Source: Artocarpus heterophyllus
Lineage: Eukaryota > Streptophyta > Magnoliopsida > Rosales > Moraceae
DNA: 64,000 nucleotides
Direction of reading: 5' to 3'
Assembly: GCA_025403435.1 (NCBI GenBank)
Contig: CM046332.1
Location: 6,751,903 to 6,815,902, forward strand
Made by a program: the position numbers and the translations under genes. Under the pieces are notes generated by a model. It did no database searches. It was given only the letters and a program-made list of their open reading frames with translations, and had not been told where the DNA came from. Every line of letters starts with the position of its first letter. Within the stretch, counting starts at the first letter, position 1. Shown one piece after another: positions 36,556-46,205 of the stretch.

Positions 36556-38599
36556 TGTTAGACATGTATGCCATAAGGAGTAAAAATGTAATACATTTTT
36601 GGAGACATTTTTATCAATAAAGAATTTATTCATTTATATATACCAAATTTTGTCCTTTTTAAGTTCATATTTGTTGAATGTATGATAAGCAAACAGTAGT
36701 CTGAGATTGTCAGTCTAAACCTTAAGAATTGGGCATATGATGGACTGATTTGTGGAAGACACGATTCTTAAGGTGACGGTCTAAAACATATGATCCGCAA
36801 TCGAAGGAATAAAGTTGGGCACTTTATTCATGTAAAGATTGTTGTGTTGTCTATATCCCTTCTGGGAGATGGTTTGTCTTGACCATCGGAGTTGGACTCC
36901 GTGAATAGAAACAATGGCGCGTTGTCATAGGTGACGACGTGTTGGATCGGGACATAAAGTGAATTGATTTGGATTAATAATTCTGTCTCGGTAAATCGAT
37001 CCACTTTAGATAGTCATTTGTATTGTATCTTAATCCTGAGATGAATAGTGGGCCCGTTGTCTCGACTTGTGTCTTTTGATGTACCAATGGGTGACTCCCA
37101 CATCTCTATAGTGGTATGCATGCCGGTACGTTGGAGGCATGACTCTTGATAGCGTAGACTTGTTATTCATAGATATGGAATCCATAGCTCCTCTTTAGGA
37201 GTAATGATATCCTCTTATATGCGTTGTCTTGTAATTAAAAAGCTGGAGCGCTCAACCATTTGGATACATAGGTGTAACCAAATGGTATACTATCTTTGGA
37301 TGGTAAGTTTTCTAATGGTGAGACAATGGAACGCAAGGTAAAAATAATCGGGAACGTAACACAAAACTTGTCCTTAAGCCGATTATGGATGATCATATGG
37401 GGATGCAATACACTATGATATGTCATGGAGACTTAGCTACACGAGTTTCGTAATTCTATAAAGTTCGAGAGTGCAGCTCCAAGCTTTTAGTGGAGTAGCG
37501 TTGGAGTTGATAATTGTGAAATGTATATCTGGGATATTGGGTTTCATAATTATCATGAGCTTGAACTTTATAGGTCCATTTTGGTCCCCTTTGCTAGCTC
37601 ACAAAATCCTGTAACGACAAGGCGTGCTTTTCCAATAATTGGTGACTTATGTCAGATTTATCAGATTGGCATAAAATTTGTAAGAATCAAATAATTCATG
37701 TCTGTTTATCGGTTGAATTAATTTTGTAAGAAATTAGTTCAAGATAAACTTATTGAATTATTACGATCAGATAATTCTTGTCTGTTTATCGATTGTTTTA
37801 ATTTTGGACAAATTAGAACAAGACAAACTTGTAGAATTATTGTGAATTGATTTATTTTCTTAGAAATTATCTTGATAAAGTTTGTTTTGATCAGATAACT
37901 TCTCTATTGGGTTATTTGAATCAAAACTGAGACTTTATCCTTTAGAATCTCAGGTGGAAAATAAAAGATTCGTGGAGATTTTTTCTCGGGAGTTTGGCCT
38001 GCCAGATGACGTATTCGGCCTGCCGAATTGGCCTGTTCGGCCTGCCATTAGAATGCTCGGCCTGCCGATCAGCGGGAGATAAGATTACGCGTTTTCATGT
38101 GGATCTTATCAGATATTGATCCGAACTTGATTCTATTTCGAGTTTTTGAGACCTAATCTGATATGGACTGACCCCAGGACCAATAGGTATATAAAGGGAG
38201 TGAGTCTCATGATTTACTCAGATCAATAGAGATCAATTTGAGAGATTAAGAGTGATACTCTTCTAGTGAGCATCTGAAAACTCCCTGAGAGCTTTTGTTC
38301 ACAAATCACGAACACTAGCTTTGGGTTCTCTCTATTGGTTGGAAGGAGAGTCACCAGTGGAAAAGCTGTATGTGTGAGCCCACACTCACTCCGGTTGTGG
38401 ATAGAGAATAACAAAGAAGACCAGTTGGTTGAGGCTCTTCTGGAATGTTACTTCTCTACACAGGTTGTGGAGGCTCTTCGGCACATTGAGGTTAGTAAGA
38501 TCTATTTAAATTTATACATATAACATGTCAAACTTGTGTTTTGGAAAATACTATGATGGAAAATTTTTAAAAATTTCGCTACGCACTTTGTTTCCAACA
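36556..38599 (+). repeat. V 5' LTR
   Basis: It starts TGTTAGACATG and ends GTTTCCAACA. U3 holds the palindromic array at about 37991-38075. A TATA box, TATATAAA, lies at 38188-38195, about 110 bases downstream of the array; transcription would start shortly after it. A short open frame in the transcribed part (from 38335) recurs in several LTRs but has no ATG and is not taken as a gene. Confidence 0.92.
38188..38195 (+). promoter_or_regulatory. V LTR TATA box
   Basis: TATATAAA is followed by GGGAGTGAG. The same motif is at 45795-45802 in the 3' LTR and, as TATAAATA or TATATAAA, at the corresponding place in the other LTR copies. It separates the U3 array upstream from the transcribed R-U5 part. 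Confidence 0.7.
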
Positions 38600-38601
38600 A
38601 T

Positions 38602-38613
38602 TGGTATCAGAGC
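38602..38613 (+). other. V primer binding site (tRNA-iMet)
   Basis: TGGTATCAGAGC lies two bases after the 5' LTR. It is complementary to the 3' end of plant initiator methionine tRNA and would prime minus-strand synthesis. Confidence 0.92.
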
Positions 38614-40170
38614 TGAGGTTTTTACATAAATTTGCAAGTTTGTGGTCATGTTATATCCATAAATTTTGTGATCTTAATCTCTCCTATGCTTGAATTGAAT
38701 TTTATAGAGAGATGGCACTCTAGGTTTCTATATAATATATATGTTGTCAAGGATTATGTGGTATGTTTATTAATTAATTATGGTTGATTAAATCATTGTT
38801 TAATTATTTATTAATTAATTAATACTGGTTATAGTTCCTTAGAGGTTAGAATGTGTATCTAGGTTTTTCATGTAATTAGATGGCGGACTATCATCTCCGT
38901 TTAGGAATTGTTATTTAATTTTTAATTTGTAAGAATTTTGTAATGAAATAATTATTCGGAGAAGACGGATCGAGAGGTCGGATCTAGAAGATTGATGATG
39001 GCGCCTCCAGGTATTTCCTGAGTCTCTAATTTTATGTTTTTGAATTGTTGAAAATAAAATTGATGAATTGCATTAAAATTGTATTTTCTAGATTGAGGGT
39101 TTTCTGCTCGGTCGGCATGTCGGACCTGACAGTTCGGCAGGCCGAAGGTCACAGATCGGCAGGCCGGACGTGTGGTCCGGCAGGCCGACAGTGGGGCAAA
39201 AAATTTGGTGCTCTGCCGACAGGCCGAACTTTCAGTTTGGCAGGCCGAACCTGCATGGATCGGCAGGCCTATGTTTTAGATCGGCAGGCCGATGAAGCAA
39301 GATTGGTAGGCCGATACCCAGATCGGCCTGTCGACAAAGAGCTGCCGGGTGTCCAGAAAAGGTGCAATTTTTTCGGTGCAGTTTTAATTTTATTTTTGAG
39401 ACAATTCTAAAAACATTAAATTTGGATATGACTGGAAATATGAAGTATTCGATTCATACGGGATTGAAGACTTGAAGATGGATATTACATGAAGAAGGAT
39501 ACAGCTTGAGGATTCAAGGATGAAGAATCGATAAATGTCTCGATTATTCTCTTGTAATCTTAGTTTTCTATTCTCTAGGGCGGAACCATAATATTACGGT
39601 TATTATTATTTTGCTTGTAGCTTTGCTTGATTACTTTGCTTGTCTACATTATAATATGATTTACCATGTATATTGATAACATGTCATATAGAATAGGGAG
39701 TGCCGCTCATATTAAAATTGTTCATGCATGATTTTAAAATAAAACCTTGACTTCAAAAGATTGAGTGGGAGAAGGTTTTCGAAGAGAGGGCCTAAGGCCT
39801 CCATCGTTGGTCCATAGGAAGAACATGGTGGTCCCGACCCCTAGGAAGGGATTTCTATCAGGTACCAGATTGGATCTCTGAAAGGATAAGGTATTTTAGT
39901 ATGATTTATAGTTACACACCCGTAGGTGGTGATTATAAATCATGGATAAAATATTGAAACGGTGGTTATACACTCACGTTAATTTTATTATTAGCCTCCC
40001 CTAGTAGCTTGTTAAATTCTGAGTTGGGAATTATCGTTGTAAGGTTGTGATATTTTCAAGGTTTTGACACATAAACACATTTGTATAATTTTACATGATT
40101 GTGTTATCTTACTAAATTATTATATATGTTTGCTTATGTTTGGCATATGATTCTTTATTGTAGATTGAAA
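38614..40170 (+). other. V leader
   Basis: This is untranslated sequence of about 1.56 kb before gag. It holds the palindromic array (39111-39335), the CTCTAGGGCGGAACCAT block and a candidate intron of 125 bases (40039-40163) ending seven bases before the gag ATG. Open frames here are not conserved between copies. Confidence 0.75.
39111..39335 (+). repeat. GC-rich palindromic array in the V leader
   Basis: About eight to ten degenerate units, best form TCGGCAGGCCGA, are spaced 15-30 bases apart in otherwise AT-rich DNA. Each unit is an inverted repeat (TCGGC/GCCGA) around a 2-base core. The U3 of the same element carries the reverse-complement form, TCGGCCTGCCGA. Degraded versions are in all the other leaders. 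Confidence 0.85.
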
Positions 40171-41286
40171 ATGTCTAAAAACGCTTTATCTTCGATACTT
40201 GACAAAAACCAATTAACCGATGAGAATTATAACGATTGGAAACGGAACCTGGACATCGTCCTATCCTTTGAGAAACTAAAATATGTACTGACAACCCCTT
40301 GTCCTCCCTAGCCTACGGGAGACTCAAGTAATGAGCAATTCCAAGCGTATGACCGCTGGAAAGATGCTAATGATCAGGCCCGCTGCTATGTTATGGCTAA
40401 CATGAACAACGTGCTGCAGGCTCAACATCAAGATTATGAGACTGGGAAGCAGATCTTGGATAATCTTGAGGACATGTTTGGAGGCCAGGCCATAACAAAG
40501 CGGCAAGGGGTGCTTCGGAAACTCTTAAACTATAGACAGACACCAGGGACATCTGTAAAGGAGCACATGATGTTGGTCATGGGTTACCTTGCTGAGGCAC
40601 AAACCAATGGAGTCAACATAGATGCTAAAACTCAGTTGACTATGGTCTTTGAGACTCTGTCTAAGGAATTTATTTCCTTTAGAGCTACATTTATTTTAAG
40701 CAATAGACGGGATATGACCTTAACAGAATTAATGAAACAGTTACAAGAGTTCAAACTGTTGATCAGGAAGTCTCTTGCCGGTGGAGAGGCCAATATGGTA
40801 GCTGCTTCTGGTTCCAATCATAACTCTGGGAATGGAAAGAAGCAAAGGGCCAAGAACGGGAAGTCTTCTATTCTTGCTAGCACCAAGAGCAAGAAGAAGA
40901 AGAAGAAGAACCCAAAGAAGCTTAAGTGCTTCTTCTGTGGTAAGGTTGGGCATATTAAGAAGCATTGCAAGGACTTCCTTTCCAAAAGAGGTAGGTGTGA
41001 TCTTCTATATTTAGAAACTTGTTTGGTTGAGGAATCTAGTTACATCTGGGTCATAGATTCTGGTGCAACTAATCATGTTTGTGTTTCTCTGCAGGGATTC
41101 AAAGAAACGAGAAGTCTACTTCGTGAAGACTTAAGGCTTCGGATGGGCGATGGATCCTTGGTCTCAACGGAAGCAGTGGGAGATGTCCATCTTTATTTTG
41201 ATAATTATAGGAATTTAATTTTGCGAGATTGTTTTTATGTTCCTAAATTTAAAAGGAATTTAATTTCTGTATCTTCTTTATTTTAA
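40171..41286 (+). pseudogene. V gag and protease
   Basis: The start at ATG 40171 is chosen because the homologous residues begin with MSKNALSSILDKNQL. TAG at 40309-40311 (codon 47, CCTCCCTAG) interrupts the frame; the rest is open to TAA at 41284. The visible order is the capsid region (QLTMVFETLSKEFISFRATF), a Lys-rich linker, the CCHC knuckle CFFCGKVGHIKKHC and the retropepsin IDSGATNHVC with its catalytic Asp. The stop at 41284 is an AAA-to-TAA change relative to X and Y. The product would form the particle shell and process the polyprotein. Codon 47 is AAG in Y and GAA in W, so the stop is derived. Confidence 0.9.
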
Positions 41287-42604
41287 GACTCCTACGGGGT
41301 ATCTTTTAATGAAAAAGTGGTGATTCATAAAAACAAATCTTTTATCTATTCTGGATGGATGCAAAATAATCTATATTTTATCAAACCTAAGATGGACTTA
41401 TTGCTTAATGCTGAGATAAATGATAATAACTCAAAAAGACTTAAAACTTCTCACTCTAATAAGACTTATCTTTGGCATTTGCGCCTTGGCCATATTAACC
41501 TGAATAGGATTCAAAGGTTGGTAAGGGATGGACCTTTAAGTCACTTAAAGGTGGAATCTATACCTCAATGTGAATCTTGTTTGGAGGGTAAAATGACCAA
41601 AAGTCCATATGGGTCTAAGGGCAATAGGGCCGAAGGGGTTCTAGAACTTGTGCATAGTGATGTTTGCGGACCGATGAACATCCGGGCACGAGGAGGGTAT
41701 GAGTACTTCATCACTTTTATTGACGATTACTCAAGATATGGGTATGTGTACCAAATACACCACAAAAGCGAAACTTATGATAAGTTCAGGGAGTTTCGGG
41801 CTAAAGTGGAAAAGCAATTGGGTAGACCCATAAAGGCACTTCGATCTGATCGAGGTGGGGAATACCTTACTGATGAGTTCTTGGGACACTTGTTAGAGAA
41901 TGGGATTTTATCCCGTTTGACTGCGCCGGGCAGTCCGCAGCAGAATGGCGTAGCGGAGAGAAGGAATAGGACTTTGTTGGACATGATTAGGTCCATGATG
42001 AGTTATTCATCATTCCCTTTATCCTTTTGGCGATATGCACTACAAACCGCATGTTATCTTTTGAACAATGTGCCTTCAAAATCGGTCCCTAAAACTCCTC
42101 ACGAGTTGTGGACAAGACGGAAGACATCCTTAAACCATATTCGCATATGGGGATGTCTAGCTCATGTCCTGTTTAAGGATCCAAATATGTTGGAAGCACG
42201 TTTGGAAGTTTACGTGTTTGTAGGATAACCAAAAGGGACTAAAGGGGGTTATTTTTATAACCCAAAGGAAAATAAAGCCGTGGTTTCAACTAATGTAACT
42301 TTCCTTGAGGAGAGTTACATGGATGACTTTAAACCTCGAAGCAAAGTGGTGCTTGAGGAGTTAAGGGGTGATTCATTCACTCCGGAGGTTCCGAACGAAA
42401 CCATTCCGATCGATGTAAAAAAACCAAACAAACCTGAACAACAACCTCAGGGGGCTTCAGCGTAGTGGGAGGATCGGGCGTCAACTTGAGAGGTATATGT
42501 TCAATGGGGAGGTCTTCTTGGCTAAACCGGATGAACATGACAGGGATCCTTATACTTACGCAGAAGCTATGGAGGATGTTGATTCAAGACTCTAGACAGA
42601 GGCC
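41287..42604 (+). pseudogene. V GAG-pre-integrase and integrase
   Basis: The GAG-pre-integrase domain (TYLWHLRLGHINLNRIQRL, CESCLEGKM) is followed by an integrase core with all three catalytic residues: HSDVCGPMNI, FIDDYSRYGYVY and NGVAERRNRTLLDM. TAA at 42226-42228 (TAT to TAA) breaks VFVGYPKG. An extra G near 42445 (five Gs; X has four) then shifts the frame. The linker continues in the RT frame (SGRIGRQLERYMFNGE) to TAG at 42593-42595, probably Trp to stop. The enzyme would insert the cDNA into chromatin if restored; it is not translatable as one product here. Confidence 0.9.
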
Positions 42605-44125
42605 ATGAACATTGAGATGAAGTCTATGGAGACTAATCGGGTCTGGGAGCTTGTGGATCTTCCTGAAGGGGTACAACCCATAGGGTGTAAGTGGATCTAC
42701 AAGAGGAAAAGAGGAGTGGATGTAAAGGTCGAAACCTTTAAGGCTAGACTGGTAGCTAAGGGTTATACGCAAAAGGAAGGAATCGATTATGACGAAACCT
42801 TTTTGTCTGTAGCCATGCTTAAGTCCATCCGGATTCTCTTGTCCATAGCTGCCGCTCTCGACTACGAGATTTGGCAGATGGATGTCAAGAGAGCTTTTCT
42901 GAATGGCTATCTTGATGAGTCCATTTATATGGAACAACCAGACGGGTTCAAGGTCGCGGGTCAAGAGGGTAAGGTTTGTAAGCTGCTAAAGTCAATTTAT
43001 GGACTTAAGCAGGCATCCCGTTCTTGGAACATAAGATTTGATCAAGTGATCAAGACTTACGGGTTCTCACAAAACGTGGATGAACCATGTGTTTACAAAC
43101 ACATAAAGGATGGGAAGGTGGTTTTTCTACTGCTCTATGTAGATGACATTTTGTTAATTGGCAATGACGTTAGGGCGTTCTCATCGGTCAAATTATGGTT
43201 GACTAAGCAGTTTGACATGAAGGACTTGGGTGAGGCTAATTTTTTTCTCGGTATCCAGATCTTTCGGGATAGGAAGAACAAAATGATAGCTTTGTCACAG
43301 GCTGGCTACATAGATAAAATTCTCAGGAGGTTTGAAATGCAGGATTCCAAGAAAGATGGGCAACCATCTAGGTCTGGAATTATTCTTTCTAAGAAAGACT
43401 CTCCAAAGTCTTATGAAGAAAGAGAATACATGAGGAAGGTGCCTTATGCTTCGGCAGTGGGTAGTCTCATGTATGCCATGCTTTGCACTCGACCGGATAT
43501 AAGCCATGTGGTCGGGATTGTAAGTCGATTTCAGGCAGATCCAGGACCAAACCATTGGGTTGCAGTAAAGCATATTTTCAAATACCTGAGAAGGACTCGA
43601 GGGTATATGCTTGTGTGTTCGGGTGAGGATTTAACTCCTCTAGGATACACTGATTCAGATTTTCAATCCTGTCTGGATTCTAGGAAATCGACTTTTGGGT
43701 TTGTGTTTACTCTTGGTGGCGGTGCCATCAGTTGGAGAAGTGCGAAGCAAGATTGCTCTTCGGATTCGACGATGGAGGCCGAGTATGTGGCAGCTAGTGA
43801 TGCTTCGAAAGAAGCAGTGTGGCTCTGCAAGTTCCTTCAGGATCTTGAGGTAGTTCCTGGTATGGATAAAGCGGTATCACTGTACTGTGATAACAGTGCG
43901 GTGGTAGCTAATGCTAAGGAACCAAGATTTCACAAGAAGAGTAAGCATATTGATCGGAAGTATCATGTGATAAAGGACTTCGTTGAGGGCGGGCATGTCA
44001 CGGTGTGCAAGATCGCATCAGAGGACAATTTAGCTGATCCATTTACAAAGACACTTACTGAGAGAGTCTTCGAGAGGCATGTGAAAGCTATGGGGATACG
44101 AAATTTGCTGTATTTACTCACTTAG
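42605..44125 (+). CDS. V reverse transcriptase and RNase H (open 506-codon part of a broken polyprotein)
   Basis: This is the longest open frame in the window. RT (RVT_2) begins at the [20 protein letters not shown] block. It has [11 protein letters not shown], the Asp of [14 protein letters not shown] and the catalytic [14 protein letters not shown]. RNase H has [49 protein letters not shown] and [13 protein letters not shown]. It ends at TAG 44123-44125, just before the polypurine tract. All catalytic Asp/Glu positions look intact. The ATG at 42605 is internal to the family's polyprotein, and upstream stops isolate it, so independent expression is doubtful. Confidence 0.9.
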   Translation: MNIEMKSMETNRVWELVDLPEGVQPIGCKWIYKRKRGVDVKVETFKARLVAKGYTQKEGIDYDETFLSVAMLKSIRILLSIAAALDYEIWQMDVKRAFLNGYLDESIYMEQPDGFKVAGQEGKVCKLLKSIYGLKQASRSWNIRFDQVIKTYGFSQNVDEPCVYKHIKDGKVVFLLLYVDDILLIGNDVRAFSSVKLWLTKQFDMKDLGEANFFLGIQIFRDRKNKMIALSQAGYIDKILRRFEMQDSKKDGQPSRSGIILSKKDSPKSYEEREYMRKVPYASAVGSLMYAMLCTRPDISHVVGIVSRFQADPGPNHWVAVKHIFKYLRRTRGYMLVCSGEDLTPLGYTDSDFQSCLDSRKSTFGFVFTLGGGAISWRSAKQDCSSDSTMEAEYVAASDASKEAVWLCKFLQDLEVVPGMDKAVSLYCDNSAVVANAKEPRFHKKSKHIDRKYHVIKDFVEGGHVTVCKIASEDNLADPFTKTLTERVFERHVKAMGIRNLLYLLT

Positions 44126-44128
44126 TGC

Positions 44129-44139
44129 AAGTGGGAGAT
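44129..44139 (+). other. V polypurine tract
   Basis: AAGTGGGAGAT abuts the 3' LTR start TGTTACAC at 44140. The identical tract precedes X's 3' LTR at 27343-27353, and a decayed copy precedes W's at about 13785. It primes plus-strand DNA synthesis. Confidence 0.88.
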
Positions 44140-46205
44140 TGTTACACATGTATGCCCTAAGGAGTAAAAATGTAATACGTTTTTTAAGACATTTTTATCA
44201 ATAAAGAATTTATTCATTTATATATACCAAATTTTGTCCTCTTTATGTTCATATTTGTTGAATGCATGATAAGCAAACAGTAGTCTGAGACTGTTAGTCT
44301 AAACCTTAAGAATTGGGCATATGATGGACTGATTATGCGGAAGACACGATTCTTAAGGTGACGGTCTAAAGCATATGATCCACAATCGAGGCAATAAAGT
44401 TGGGCGCTTTATTCATGTAAAGATTGTTTTGTTGTCTATATCCCTTTTGGGAGATGGTTTGTCTTGACCATCGGAGTTGGACTCCGTGAATAGAAACATT
44501 GACGCGTTGTCATAGGTGACGACGTGTTGGATCAAGACATAAAGTGAATTGATTTGGATTAATAATTCTGTCTCGGCAAATTGATTCACTTTAGACAGTC
44601 ATTTGTATTGTATCTTAATCCTGAGATGAATAGTGGGCCCGTTCTCTCGACTTGTGTCTTTTGATGCACCAATGGGTGACTCCCACATCTCTATAGTGGT
44701 ATGCATGCCGGTACGTTGGATGCATGACTCTTGATAGCATAGACTCATTATTCATAAATATGGAATCCATAGCTCCTCTTTAGGAGTAATGATATCGTCT
44801 TATATGCGGTGTCCTGTAATTGGAAAACTGGAGCGCTCAACCATTTGGATACATAGGTGTAACCGAATGGTATACTATCTTTGGATGGTAAGTTTTCTAA
44901 TGGTGAGACAATGGAACTTAAGATAAAAATAATCGGGAAGGTAAGACAGAACTTGCCCTTAAGCCGATTATGGATGATCATATGGGGATGCGATACACTA
45001 TGATATGTCATGGAGACTTAGCTACACGAGCTTCGTAATTCTATAAAGTTTGAGAGTGCAGCCCCAAGCTTTTAGTAGAGTAGTGTTGGAGTTGATAATT
45101 GTGAAATGTATATCTTGGATATTGGGTTTCATAATTATCATGAGCTTGAACTTTATAGGTCCATTTTTGTCCCCTTTGCTAGCTCACAAAATCCTGTAAC
45201 GACATGGCGTGCTTTTCCAATAATTGGTGACTTATGTCGGATTTATCAGATTGGTTTAAAATTTGTAAGAATCAAATAATTCATGTCTGTTTATCGGTTG
45301 AATTAATTTTGTAAGAAATTAGTTCAAGATAAACTTGTTGAATTATTGCGATCAGATAATTCTTGTCTGTTTATCGGTTGTTTTAATTTTGGACAAATTA
45401 GAACAAGACAAACTTGTAGAATTATTGTGAATTGATTTATTTTCTTAGAGATTAGCTTGATAAAGTTTGTTTTGATCAGATAACTTCTCTATTAGGTTAT
45501 TTGAATCAAAACTAAGACTTTATCCTTTAGAATCTCGGTTGGAAAATAATAGATTCGCGAAGATTTTTTCTCAAGAGTCTGGCCTGCCGGATGACGTGTT
45601 CGGCTTGCCGAACTGGCCTGTTCGGTCTGCCGATCAGAATGTTCGGTCTGTCGATCAGAATGTTCGGCCTGCCGATCAGCGGGAGATAAGATTACACATT
45701 TTCACGCGGATCTTATCAGATATTGATCCAAACTTGATTCTGTTTCGAGTTTTTGAGACCTAATCTGATATGGACTGACCCCAGGACCAATAGGTATATA
45801 AAGGGAGTGAGTCTCATGATTTACTCAGATCAATAGAGATCAATTTGAGAGATTAAGAGTGATACTCTTCTAGTGAGCATCTGAAAACTCCCTGAGAGCT
45901 TTTGTTCACAAATCACGAACACTAGCTTTGGGTTCTCTCTATTGGTTGGAAGGAGAGTCACCGGTGGAAGAGCTGTACGTGTGAGCCCACACTCACTCCG
46001 GTTGTGGATAGAGAATAGCAAAGAAGACCAGTTGGTTGAGGCTCTTCTGGGACGTTACTTCTCTACACAGGTTGCGGAGGTTCTTCGGCACACTGAGGTT
46101 AGTAAGATCTATTTAATTTATACATATAACATGTCAAACTTGTGTTTCGGAAAATACTCTAATGGAAAATTTTTAAAAATTCCGGTGCGCACTTTGTTTC
46201 CAACA
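44140..46205 (+). repeat. V 3' LTR
   Basis: It is 2,066 bp, TGTTACACATG to GTTTCCAACA. Its U3 array (about 45579-45681) has one more 21-base unit (GTTCGGTCTGTCGATCAGAAT) than the 5' LTR. The TATA box is at 45795-45802. Confidence 0.92.
45579..45681 (+). repeat. U3 palindromic minisatellite in the V 3' LTR
   Basis: Tandem units of about 21 bases contain TTCGGCCTGCCGATCAG in perfect and one-base-changed forms, about 115 bases upstream of the TATA box. The orientation is the reverse complement of the leader array. Corresponding arrays lie at 37991-38075, 24290-24350, 29610-29650, 34560-34650, 35745-35830, 59790-59870 and 61395-61480. Confidence 0.85.

Larger units (their letters stand above)
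36556..46205 (+). mobile_element. V: most complete Ty1/copia element in the window
   Basis: It is 9,650 bp, with LTRs of 2,044 and 2,066 bp, a canonical primer site and a polypurine tract. The domain order gag, protease, integrase, RT, RNase H is diagnostic of Ty1/copia. The flanks share ACATTA (36550-36555, 46206-46211), a 6-bp match where 5 bp is usual. All catalytic motifs are present, but the single gag-pol frame is broken by stops at 40309, 41284, 42226 and 42593 and by a one-base shift near 42445. The LTRs differ by several percent by eye, so the insertion is not recent. Size, LTR length, long leader and LTR start resemble Angela/BARE-type elements; I cannot assign the lineage firmly. 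Confidence 0.92.

Noticed and set aside
38602..38613. Sequences matching the initiator Met tRNA 3' end
   Set aside because: They are retrotransposon primer sites (12-13 bases) and not part of tRNA genes; no cloverleaf surrounds them.
39111..39335. The spaced GC-rich units look at first like a CRISPR-type repeat array
   Set aside because: Units are short, degenerate and irregularly spaced, the genome is a plant's, and the array sits in a retrotransposon leader.
41775..43573. Minus-strand open frames opposite V integrase and RT
   Set aside because: They are antisense to well-supported copia domains and contain no recognisable motif.
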